DNA of 54,327 nucleotides from Campylobacterales bacterium. GTDB taxonomy: Bacteria > Campylobacterota > Campylobacteria > Campylobacterales > Sulfurovaceae. Positions 17,768 through 27,057 of the stretch are shown here, piece after piece. The stretch is taken from positions 1 to 54,327 of the forward strand of contig JACXUM010000011.1 of assembly GCA_014763895.1 (NCBI GenBank), given 5' to 3'. Made by a program: the position numbers and the translations under genes. Under the pieces are notes generated by a model. It saw only the letters and a list, made by a program, of their open reading frames with translations. It was not told where the DNA came from and ran no database searches. Numbering within the stretch: the stretch's first letter is position 1; every line of letters begins with the position of its first letter.

Positions 17768-18487
17768 TTAAAGTCTATGAAATCTGATGGCTTTCTCTAA
17801 ATCTTCGGGTGTATCTATACCGAAACTTTTTGTTTCTACTTCGATCATCGCAACTTCATAACCATGGTAGAGTGCTCGCAGTTGTTCAAGTTTTTCTATA
17901 TGCTCAAGAGGAGCAGGAGAAAGTGAACAGAATGCCTTCAATGATTCAACGCTAAATCCGTAAATGCCGAGATGCCCTTTATAATCATCAAAATGGTGGT
18001 CTCTTGGATACGGTATCTTGGCTCTTGAAAAATAGAGGGCAATATCGTCTCTATCTGTTACGACTTTGACGATATTGGGATCGTCTGCTTCAGGGTTGTT
18101 GATGCGTTTATAGCATGAGTTCATCAAGATCTTAGGGTTGCCATGATTTCTTTTCGTAAGGTCATAAATGGCTTTTACCACATCGGTTTCTATAAAAGGC
18201 TCATCCCCCTGTACATTGATGACAATTTCATTCTTGGATAGACCAAGCTGTTGTGCAGCCTCAAAGATCCTGTCAGTGCCGCTTTGATGTTCACTGGAGG
18301 TCATTACCGCCTTGATACCATGTTCTTTGGCGATTTGGATGACATCCAAAGAATCTGTAGCAATGGTCACATCATCGACATTTTGTACGGCCATTGCCGT
18401 ACGTACAACCATAGGGATACCGCCAATGTCAGCCAAGACTTTGTTTGGAAATCGGCTTGAGCCGATACGTGCCGGAATAATAATCAT
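17768..18487 (-). CDS. kdsB: 3-deoxy-manno-octulosonate cytidylyltransferase
   Basis: A 239-residue CMP-KDO synthetase that activates KDO with CTP for lipopolysaccharide core synthesis. The N-terminal nucleotide-binding motif IIPARIGSSRFPNKVLADI is diagnostic, and INVQGDEPFI near residue 109 binds Mg and nucleotide. YFSRAKIPYPRD and GIYGFSVESL are also typical. Length is normal. It is convergent with mshG and divergent from hemH. Its upstream region (18488-18566) is shared with the hemH promoter. Confidence 0.96.
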   Translation of the reverse strand: MIIIPARIGSSRFPNKVLADIGGIPMVVRTAMAVQNVDDVTIATDSLDVIQIAKEHGIKAVMTSSEHQSGTDRIFEAAQQLGLSKNEIVINVQGDEPFIETDVVKAIYDLTKRNHGNPKILMNSCYKRINNPEADDPNIVKVVTDRDDIALYFSRAKIPYPRDHHFDDYKGHLGIYGFSVESLKAFCSLSPAPLEHIEKLEQLRALYHGYEVAMIEVETKSFGIDTPEDLEKAIRFHRL

Positions 18488-18535
18488 AGGTTACCTTTAT
18501 TTGTTAGTCTTAAAGTAATTTTACACTCTCTATGT

Positions 18536-18541
18536 TAAAAT
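18536..18541 (+). promoter_or_regulatory. -10 element for hemH
   Basis: TAAAAT inside the ten-base word ATGTTAAAAT, 25 bp before hemH. The same ten bases lie before the genes at 25180 and 37981, at similar distances from the start codons. No -35 box is evident. Confidence 0.5.
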
Positions 18542-18566
18542 ACACCACATTTACAAGGACGGCAAT

Positions 18567-19520
18567 ATGAAACAGGCACTATTACTTCTTAATATGGGTG
18601 GCCCTAACAATCTGGATGAAGTGAAGCTCTTTTTATACAATATGTTCAGTGATAAAAATATTGTACCCAATCCGCTAGTTCGTCCTCTGGTCCGAACGAT
18701 TATCATTCAAAAAAGGCTCAATGAAGCCAAAGAGACCTATGAAGAGCTTGGGGGTAAGTCACCGCTTTATGACTTAACCACGCAACTTATAGATAAATTA
18801 AGTACTAAGGTCGATATGCCTATCTATCCGGCGATGCGTTATGTACCGCCTTTTGCATTACCTGCACTTAAAGCGTGTCAAGAAAACGGTGTTGAGGAGA
18901 TACTGCTTTTCTCGCTTTATCCTCAGTATTCAACGACAACAACGCTTTCATCTTATGAAGATGTACTTAAGGCATGTGATGAGTTGGACTACCATCCTAA
19001 AATAACCTTTGTAAAAGAGCGCTATTATGATGACTTTGAATATATTAAAGCAAGTGCCCAAAAAATCGTTGAAGCGCTGGGCGATAAAAAGAGCAGGGAA
19101 TATGATCTGATACTCTCAGCACATGGTCTTCCTGTGAGTATCATCAAAGCCGGAGATCCTTACCAAAGAGAGGTAGAGGCTAATGTAAGTGCACTTAAAA
19201 CATATCTCGAGACTGAAGGTATACACTTTAAAGATGTCAAGCTTGTTTACCAGTCAAAAGTTGGCCCGCAACAGTGGCTGGAACCGGCTTTGGTAGATAC
19301 TTTACGTAACCCACACAATCGAAAAGTACTCATCTATCCGTTAGCCTTTACGATTGATAACTCTGAAACGCTATTTGAGATTGACATAGAAGCACGCCAA
19401 ATAGCTGAGAAGATCAAGTATGAAGATTTTATCGTAGCCAAATGTATGAACGATAGTGATGCTTTTGTCAAATTTATAGCCAAGAGCATAGAGGAGTATA
19501 ATGCAGACACTGCAAAATAG
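18567..19520 (+). CDS. hemH: ferrochelatase
   Basis: A 317-residue ferrochelatase that inserts ferrous iron into protoporphyrin IX as the last step of heme b synthesis. It starts with the family motif LLLNMGGPNNLDEVKLFLYNMF, has the catalytic histidine in LSAHGLPVSII near residue 186 and the iron-site region YPLAFTIDNSETLFEID near 254. The ATG at 18567 follows AAGGACGG. The 3' end overlaps the next gene by 20 bases. hemE in the same window (50481) belongs to the same pathway but is a separate locus. Confidence 0.95.
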   Translation: MKQALLLLNMGGPNNLDEVKLFLYNMFSDKNIVPNPLVRPLVRTIIIQKRLNEAKETYEELGGKSPLYDLTTQLIDKLSTKVDMPIYPAMRYVPPFALPALKACQENGVEEILLFSLYPQYSTTTTLSSYEDVLKACDELDYHPKITFVKERYYDDFEYIKASAQKIVEALGDKKSREYDLILSAHGLPVSIIKAGDPYQREVEANVSALKTYLETEGIHFKDVKLVYQSKVGPQQWLEPALVDTLRNPHNRKVLIYPLAFTIDNSETLFEIDIEARQIAEKIKYEDFIVAKCMNDSDAFVKFIAKSIEEYNADTAK

Positions 19521-20049
19521 TGTAGAATCTCTTACAGAGGTTAATAAGTCAAAATTCATTACCTGTCTTGTCCCGATCGATGAATTTGAGGGACTTCAGG
19601 ACAAGCTTAAAGAACAAAATCCCAAAGCCAATCATGTTGTTTATGCACTCCGTTATCTTAATAAATACGATCAGGTCGTAGAGAATACCAATGATGACGG
19701 AGAACCGAAGGGTTGTGCGGGAGTCCCGGTCCTAAATGTATTGCGCGGTGAAGAGATGATCAATTGTGCAGTGTTGATCGTGCGCTACTTTGGCGGTATT
19801 AAGTTGGGGACTGGCGGAATGGCCAGAGCTTATGCCCAGGCGGTCAAAGATGTGCTGGAAGCTGCCGAACTCATACCCTATAAAAAACAGATAAGCTATA
19901 CCTTTGAAACCAGTTACAGTGATGTGGACAAAACACTCTATCGTCTGAAGCAGCTTGATATCACCAGGATAGATAGAGTGTTTCATGCGGATGGTGTTTT
20001 GTGGACGATAGAGAGTGATGAAGAGAAGATAGAGCAGTTTGAGCACTGA
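19501..20049 (+). CDS. yigZ: YigZ/IMPACT family protein
   Basis: A 182-residue protein of the UPF0029/IMPACT family. The N-terminal domain contains ANHVVYALRY, TNDDGEPKGCAGVPVLNVL and VRYFGGIKLGTGGMARAYAQAV at about residues 85-110, the family signature. The C-terminal domain is of the DUF1949 ferredoxin-like type. The biochemical role is not established; human IMPACT affects translation control. It starts 20 bases inside the end of hemH, so translation is probably coupled. A hairpin-like inverted repeat follows before the convergent PII gene. Confidence 0.88.
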   Translation: MQTLQNSVESLTEVNKSKFITCLVPIDEFEGLQDKLKEQNPKANHVVYALRYLNKYDQVVENTNDDGEPKGCAGVPVLNVLRGEEMINCAVLIVRYFGGIKLGTGGMARAYAQAVKDVLEAAELIPYKKQISYTFETSYSDVDKTLYRLKQLDITRIDRVFHADGVLWTIESDEEKIEQFEH

Positions 20050-20069
20050 AAGCTAAATGCTCAGTGCTT
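20041..20069. terminator. inverted repeat between yigZ and glnK (convergent)
   Basis: GAGCACTGA and TCAGTGCTT form a nine-base stem (last pair G-T) around an 11-base loop, spanning the yigZ stop. No strong T-run follows, so its role as a bidirectional terminator is tentative. Confidence 0.35.
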
Positions 20070-20075
20070 AGATGT

Positions 20076-21598
<1,523 letters not shown>

Positions 21599-21782
21599 AA
21601 GCAATCTCCTTGAAGTTTCTCATTGTAAGTGTAGCAGGTATCAAAAAATATGGAAAGTAGGAAATGGCGTGAATTTAATCACTTTAAACATCAAAAGGTA
21701 TAAACCGGAAGTAAATTTGATTAAAAATTAATCAATGTAGGATTTTAGGGTTATGAACAAGGTAAATCCTTGTTCATATGGA

Positions 21783-22139
<357 letters not shown>

Positions 22140-22211
22140 TTATTTGTTATTGTGTTCATAAAGTTGCTTGACCAATACAGCAAATGCTGTATTGGCATAG
22201 ACAATGCATGA

Positions 22212-23525
22212 TTATGCATTCATTGCTTTTTCACCGTGGATACTCTCATCCAGACCGATCTCTTCAGTTTCTGCATCAACACGTGCACCGCCTGTCAATG
22301 CCGAAGCGATGAAGTAAACGATCACAGTACCTACCAATGTGTACAGACCTACTACGATAACTGATTCAAACTGTACGAAAAGCTGACCCATTCTGTCACC
22401 GCTCTCTTTAAGCGGACCATCCCATAGAAGATTTTTATCATCAAGAGCAAGAAGACCTGTTGCAATAGCACCCCATAGACCTGCCAAGAAGTGGATACCG
22501 AATGCATCAAGACTGTCATCATACTTAAACATTTTTTTCAATGATACAACACCGAAGAATCCGATCAGTGCACCAACGATACCTACAATGAATGCTCCAC
22601 CAACACTAACAAAACCAGCAGCCGGTGTGATGGCAACAAGACCTGCAACGATACCGGATGCAATACCAAGCAATGTCGGTTTTTTGAAGATCATCCATTC
22701 AAGCAACATCCAAACCACACCAGCAGCAGCTGTTGCAACAGTAGTAGTCAATATTGCCAAACCAGCGATAGCATTTGCACCGAATGCAGAACCACCGTTA
22801 AATCCATACCATCCAAACCAAAGCAATGCTGCACCTGCAGCAGTCAATAGGATACTGTATGGTTTCATCGCAGTTTTTGGGTAACCAGCACGTTTACCTA
22901 CCAATATAGCCAATACAAGTCCAGCCAAACCACCGTTCATATGTACAACAGTACCGCCGGCGAAGTCAAGAGCGCCCGCATCAAAAAGCAATGCACCGGC
23001 ACCACCCCAAACCATGTGCGCAACAGGAGCATAAACGATTAGACCCCATAGTATAACAACGACCAACCAAGTAGAGAACTTCATACGTTCAATCACTGAG
23101 CCAGCTGCAATTGCTACAGTAATCGCAGCAAATGTTCCCTGGAATGCAACAAACACATATTGTGGATACGTTCCAAATCCATCAAGATCTGTCCATTTGA
23201 TACCGTCAAGCATCAGATTTCCAAATCCACCCATTACATTTTGAAGCATTGCACTTTCATTTGTACCAAATGCGATTGAAAATCCTGCAATGATCCACAC
23301 AACCATCGCCACTACGAATGCACCCATAACCATCGCAAAAGTATTGAGTGTGTTTTTACTTCTTGTCATACCGCTGTAAAATAGTGCCAAACCAGCCGGT
23401 GTCATGAGAAGTACAAGCGCTGTAGAGATCATCATCCATGCTGTGTTCCCAGAGTCCAGCTTACCGTCTGCAAAAGCAGCGATAGGCATGAGCGTTGCCA
23501 AAAGAGCTAAAAGTTTTAACTTCAT
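22212..23525 (-). CDS. amtB: ammonium transporter, copy 2 (with signal peptide)
   Basis: A 437-residue ammonium channel. A cleavable signal peptide (about residues 1-19, ending AAFA) precedes the eleven-helix core. This branch matches the E. coli AmtB arrangement. The pore histidines lie in GGTVVHMNGGLAGL and FGIHFLAGLWGAIATG. The C-terminal tail ends ETEEIGLDESIHGEKAMNA and would bind PII. Sequence is clearly distinct from copy 1, so the two transporters belong to different subfamilies. AAAGGA precedes the ATG, and an unusual hairpin-forming region lies about 60-100 bases upstream. Confidence 0.96.
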   Translation of the reverse strand: MKLKLLALLATLMPIAAFADGKLDSGNTAWMMISTALVLLMTPAGLALFYSGMTRSKNTLNTFAMVMGAFVVAMVVWIIAGFSIAFGTNESAMLQNVMGGFGNLMLDGIKWTDLDGFGTYPQYVFVAFQGTFAAITVAIAAGSVIERMKFSTWLVVVILWGLIVYAPVAHMVWGGAGALLFDAGALDFAGGTVVHMNGGLAGLVLAILVGKRAGYPKTAMKPYSILLTAAGAALLWFGWYGFNGGSAFGANAIAGLAILTTTVATAAAGVVWMLLEWMIFKKPTLLGIASGIVAGLVAITPAAGFVSVGGAFIVGIVGALIGFFGVVSLKKMFKYDDSLDAFGIHFLAGLWGAIATGLLALDDKNLLWDGPLKESGDRMGQLFVQFESVIVVGLYTLVGTVIVYFIASALTGGARVDAETEEIGLDESIHGEKAMNA

Positions 23526-23585
23526 CTGTTGTCCTTTAAAATTGATTTACAATACAATAGTAACACAGATACAAATGATTTTTAT

Positions 23586-23622
23586 GCAGTTATTGATTAA
23601 TTTTTAGGCAATAACTGCCTAA
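23586..23622 (-). promoter_or_regulatory. overlapping inverted repeats upstream of amtB copy 2
   Basis: GCAGTTATTG (23586-23595) and CAATAACTGC (23609-23618) form one perfect ten-base stem. TTAGGCA (23604-23610) and TGCCTAA (23616-23622) form another that excludes the first. The site lies between the end of the PAS gene and the amtB start. It could be an operator, an attenuator or a terminator of the upstream genes. Confidence 0.4.
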
Positions 23623-23668
23623 TAAGGATTTTGAGCATGGAGCATTATAAAGCAATCAAAGATTAGAG

Positions 23669-24370
23669 TTACTGAATTAAAGGGATATCCAGTTTGATGC
23701 TACGCTCTTTGAGAGAACAGGCGATATGGGTATTTTCAGTCAGTGCCTTGATTTCATCGTCATGATCGACATAACGTCCGTTGGCCTCGATCCTCAGCTG
23801 TACCATCGATTCTCTTTTGCCTGCAATGATGATATGTTCACCGATGAGCATTCTTAATGAGATAGCAATAGAGTCAGATGCTCTGAAAGAATCCAAGGTT
23901 TTTCTCAAGAGTTTTGAAAAATTGTTCTGGTCTATTTTAAAACGCGGAATTTCCTGGTCGGTTAAAAGTGTCAGGCTATTTTGATTTTTTGTTTTAAAAA
24001 GCGCAATATTGGCTTCAAGCAGGATATTGATATCGGTTGTGATCAATTTGTCTTTTTGAATCGGTATATTTTGTCTAATACGAGGTTTGTTATAGAGCCT
24101 GATGGCTATTTGATCGTCATTTTCGTAGCCTACTGTGAGGGCATAAAAACTGAAAGCATCGTAGTTAAGTGAAACCGTTGTTGTCATAAAACCGAAATTT
24201 TGAGGGGCATAAGCCACAGCAATATCATAGATCTCTTTAGGTGTTACATGCCCAAAGAGGATCTCTGCAGCATTATTGAGATAGACGATTTTCCCTTGAT
24301 GGTCAAAAAGGATAAACGGACTGTTATCCCATTCCACAAAAGGTTTAAAATCAATCGATATGGTGTTCAT
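23669..24370 (-). CDS. PAS-domain protein, degenerate NtrB-like
   Basis: A 233-residue protein. Residues 8-75 look like a PAS domain (SPFILFDHQGKIVYLNNAAEILFG). Residues 120-233 have the outline of a histidine-kinase dimerisation/ATPase region, but the phospho-accepting His and the N, G1 and G2 boxes of a HATPase are absent. It probably senses something without kinase activity, or it acts as a partner for the preceding gene. It overlaps that AAA/Fis gene by 20 bases in the same operon. Position beside two amtB-glnK pairs hints at nitrogen control; the function is inferred. Confidence 0.6.
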   Translation of the reverse strand: MNTISIDFKPFVEWDNSPFILFDHQGKIVYLNNAAEILFGHVTPKEIYDIAVAYAPQNFGFMTTTVSLNYDAFSFYALTVGYENDDQIAIRLYNKPRIRQNIPIQKDKLITTDINILLEANIALFKTKNQNSLTLLTDQEIPRFKIDQNNFSKLLRKTLDSFRASDSIAISLRMLIGEHIIIAGKRESMVQLRIEANGRYVDHDDEIKALTENTHIACSLKERSIKLDIPLIQ

Positions 24371-25085
24371 ATATTTTTTTCCTCAATGTATTTCTATTGA
24401 TACCCAAAACTTGGGAAAGTTGAAGTTGGGAGCCGAATTTTTTAAGTCCTGCTTCTATAAGTGGTTTTTCATAAAGTTCAAGATGTTCTTTATAGGCATT
24501 GTTACCATCCATATGTTTTAAAAGATAGGTGTAGATAGCCTCTTCTATCTCTTTGGCACCCATTGCATGATACATCACATGTTCATAGACTGACTTTTTA
24601 AGGCTTTTGGTGTTGGAAGACAGGTCGATAGGAAACTCTTGCGTGTTGATATCATTTTCATCAATCATAAGATTGGTGCAGGCTTCTTTGATGAAGATAG
24701 CTCTGATATATACGGCGTCCTCAATCCTCTCTTTTAACGATGGTAGGTTGTATATGAAGGCAAAAAGATTATCGATATTTTCTTGATTATTGATATGGTT
24801 GGCTGTTGCGATGATTCTTTTATTGTCAAATTTAAGCGCATTTGGATTGCTTAGTTTTTCAAAATCGGTCAAGATCAGTTCGTCATGATTTTCAAGTGCA
24901 TTTTGAACCTCTTCCTGGTTATACCCAGAGACTACTACCGCATCCGGAAAAAGAGAACGTGCAAGAGTCTTTTTCCCACTTCCGGCTTCTCCTATAATGA
25001 TAGAAGAGACAAAAAGTGTACGCGTAAGATTGAGTCCTTTGATAATATTTTGCACTTGAGGCGATTTGGTATAAAACTGCTCCAT
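24351..25085 (-). CDS. degenerate NtrC-like AAA/Fis protein without receiver domain
   Basis: A 244-residue protein. It has a Walker A-like GEAGSGKKT at residues 32-40, a segment LPSLKERIEDAVYIR near 125 that corresponds to the arginine-finger region (LPPLRERxEDI) of sigma-54 activators, and a C-terminal Fis-type helix-turn-helix (QLSQVLGINRNTLRKKI) at about 220-238. The AAA domain is much shorter than normal, and the sigma-54-contacting GAFTGA loop is missing, as is any receiver domain. It probably binds DNA but may not activate sigma-54 RNA polymerase. The next gene encodes a PAS protein and overlaps by 20 bases. Confidence 0.65.
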   Translation of the reverse strand: MEQFYTKSPQVQNIIKGLNLTRTLFVSSIIIGEAGSGKKTLARSLFPDAVVVSGYNQEEVQNALENHDELILTDFEKLSNPNALKFDNKRIIATANHINNQENIDNLFAFIYNLPSLKERIEDAVYIRAIFIKEACTNLMIDENDINTQEFPIDLSSNTKSLKKSVYEHVMYHAMGAKEIEEAIYTYLLKHMDGNNAYKEHLELYEKPLIEAGLKKFGSQLQLSQVLGINRNTLRKKIYEHHID

Positions 25086-25141
25086 GTTGGCCTTTGAATT
25101 GTTTAATTATTAATCATATAGCAATTTGCCTAAAAGTATGT

Positions 25142-25147
25142 TAAAAT
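25142..25147 (+). promoter_or_regulatory. -10 element for the DUF234-type gene
   Basis: TAAAAT within the word ATGTTAAAAT, 32 bp before an ATG at 25180. The identical word precedes hemH and the ABC-F gene. It supports 25180, and not 25233, as the natural start region. Confidence 0.45.
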
Positions 25148-25232
25148 AGCCCAAAGCAGAAAATATGATTATAAAAGGTATGTCATTAGAACGTCATTTA
25201 AAAGGTTTTATCAGGATTTTAGTTATCTTGGG

Positions 25233-26075
25233 TTGGAGCAGTCTTTAGATTATTTTGCAGTACTGGGTGGAATAGAAGAGAATATTGTTTTGGATTATTT
25301 TGATGATGTTTTTTCCATGGTGGAGTCGAATTTTGTCAAAAACTTTCGCCGTTTTGAGGCTCTTGTAAGACCCAGTTATCTTTTGGAGAGTCCCTATAAA
25401 GAGATCTTGATTGCAGCAGCTAGGGGAGATGGCAAATACTATAGCGTGCTACGTAAAGCGAGACTGAGCGAAACAGTAGGCGAACAGGTGATCGAAGCGT
25501 TGATAGATCTCAACATACTCAGAGTAGAGTATTCAAGAGAAACACCTCTCAAAAGCTATCCTAAACAGAAGATCAAAAAAGAACTCAGAAGTTATCGTAT
25601 ACAGGATAAACTCCGTTTTGTTCAGCCTTTTATGCGTTTTTGGTTTGGGTTTGTGGCCTTTTATGCTGATGAATTGAGAGCCGGAAAAAGTGAACGTTTT
25701 CTCAAAAATTTTATAGAACATTACGAGAGGCTGCGTTCTTTGATCTATGAACAGTTATGCGATGCATTGCTTGTCGAACATTTTTCTTCGCAAAATCCTT
25801 TAAAGAGCAGCGGAAGCTACTGGACCCAGCAAAATGAATTTGATATTTTGGCAGTCACCGATGATAAGAAAGTGATACTCGGTGAATGCAAGTATAAAGA
25901 CAGGAAGGTTTGCAAGAATGAACTGACAAAACTCAAAGTTAAAGCAGTGCAGTCAGGTTTGAATGTAGATACCTATGCGTTATTTTCCAAAGACGGTTTT
26001 TCAAATGAACTACTGCAGACCAAAGATGAAGGGTTACTTTTATTTGATCTGAATGATCTAAAGAGTTTGCTCTAA
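25233..26075 (+). CDS. DUF234-type protein (C-terminal domain of AAA ATPases), 5' frameshift likely
   Basis: The 280-residue frame resembles the C-terminal part of archaeal-type AAA ATPases with a DUF234 domain. It has a winged-helix-like segment at 55-95, YRIQDKLRFVQPFMRFWFGF near 122-141, and a nuclease-like end with EFDILAVTDDKKVILGECKYKDR near 205-227 (the E-F-D...E-x-K pattern of restriction-like folds). The AAA part is absent. The TTG at 25233 has no ribosome-binding site. The ATG at 25180 reads MSLERHLKGF and would join this frame (YQDFSYLGLEQS) if the T-run at 25206-25209 had one more base. Either the gene is frameshifted or the sequence lacks one T. Function unknown; a nuclease role is inference. 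Confidence 0.65.
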   Translation: MEQSLDYFAVLGGIEENIVLDYFDDVFSMVESNFVKNFRRFEALVRPSYLLESPYKEILIAAARGDGKYYSVLRKARLSETVGEQVIEALIDLNILRVEYSRETPLKSYPKQKIKKELRSYRIQDKLRFVQPFMRFWFGFVAFYADELRAGKSERFLKNFIEHYERLRSLIYEQLCDALLVEHFSSQNPLKSSGSYWTQQNEFDILAVTDDKKVILGECKYKDRKVCKNELTKLKVKAVQSGLNVDTYALFSKDGFSNELLQTKDEGLLLFDLNDLKSLL

Positions 26076-26082
26076 AAAGCAG

Positions 26083-27057
26083 TTATTTACCTTTTTTAAC
26101 CGTTTCAATATTCTTTCTATGTTCTTTAAAGGTCGAACTGAAGTCATGCAAATCCTGGGCATTTTTCATAAAATAGAGATAATCTGTCTGTGCCGGTTTG
26201 ATCGCTGCTTTGATCGCATCCAGACTTACTGCTCCAATAGGTGAGTCTGGGATTCCTTTGTGTTTATAAGTATTGAAAGATGTATTATCTTCTCGAATGC
26301 GTTCAGGTGTGACTTTAATATGCGAATATGCACCATAGTTGAGGGTACCATCCATCTGGAGCATCATTCCTTTTTTTAAACGGTTATAAATGACCGAAGA
26401 GACCAGAGGCATCTCATGGGTATTGGCTGCTTCTTTTTGTATGATAGAAGCGATGATAAGCACTTTTTGCCATTGTTTTTTATCATAGGTGCCATAGATC
26501 TTTTCTGAAATTTCCTGATATTTTTTTTCAGATTCTTTTACCAAAAAATCGATCAGGTGTTTTTCCTGTATGCCGTAAGGGACATAGTAAGTATCTGCAT
26601 AGATGCCTGCTTCAGGATAACTTGAGAACTCTTTGTAATATTCCATGAGTTTGACCTGGTTTAAGTGCATCGTCTGGGCAAGCATTTCAAAAAAAATAAT
26701 GCTGGTTTCTCCCGGTATGAGTGTTACTTTTTCAAGACGTGCTTTGGCGCTGGTGAGTTTATAGAGAAAGTCGATGCGGTTGAGCTTTGTCTGGCCGATG
26801 TAAATCCATCCGCTTCGGGGTTTACCGATCATGGCAAGAAGATATTTGTCTATGGGGCTGAGTGCATACCCTTTTTTTGTCAGCTGTGTTATAATATGGC
26901 CGATAGAGCCTTGAGGCACTAGGAGCGTTGGTGTCGTTTGAATAGGTATCGTGGTGTAAAAGGCAAGAGTGATGATCAAAAGCAGTGCAATGGACTCAAT
27001 CCATGTTATCCATGTATGGATACGTAACAGTTTGGGGTTATTGATCGTCATAGGCAT
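26083..27057 (-). CDS. mltG: endolytic transglycosylase MltG
   Basis: A 324-residue YceG/MltG-family lytic transglycosylase that cuts nascent glycan strands and influences their length. One membrane helix lies at about residues 17-38, followed by a periplasmic LysM-like part and the catalytic domain. That domain contains ASIIQKEA near 204-211 with the catalytic Glu, QMDGTLNYGA near 236 and DNTSFNTYKHKGIPDSPIG near 256. Length is normal. The ATG at 27057 is used, with a second in-frame ATG at 27051. The 5' end overlaps the divergent AsmA-like gene by roughly 85 bases. It is convergent with the DUF234-type gene, 7 bases away. Confidence 0.92.
   Translation of the reverse strand: MPMTINNPKLLRIHTWITWIESIALLLIITLAFYTTIPIQTTPTLLVPQGSIGHIITQLTKKGYALSPIDKYLLAMIGKPRSGWIYIGQTKLNRIDFLYKLTSAKARLEKVTLIPGETSIIFFEMLAQTMHLNQVKLMEYYKEFSSYPEAGIYADTYYVPYGIQEKHLIDFLVKESEKKYQEISEKIYGTYDKKQWQKVLIIASIIQKEAANTHEMPLVSSVIYNRLKKGMMLQMDGTLNYGAYSHIKVTPERIREDNTSFNTYKHKGIPDSPIGAVSLDAIKAAIKPAQTDYLYFMKNAQDLHDFSSTFKEHRKNIETVKKGK

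Noticed and set aside
21599-21604. TTG start for amtB copy 1
   Set aside because: Only one base separates it from AAGGAG; the ATG at 21598 has correct spacing.
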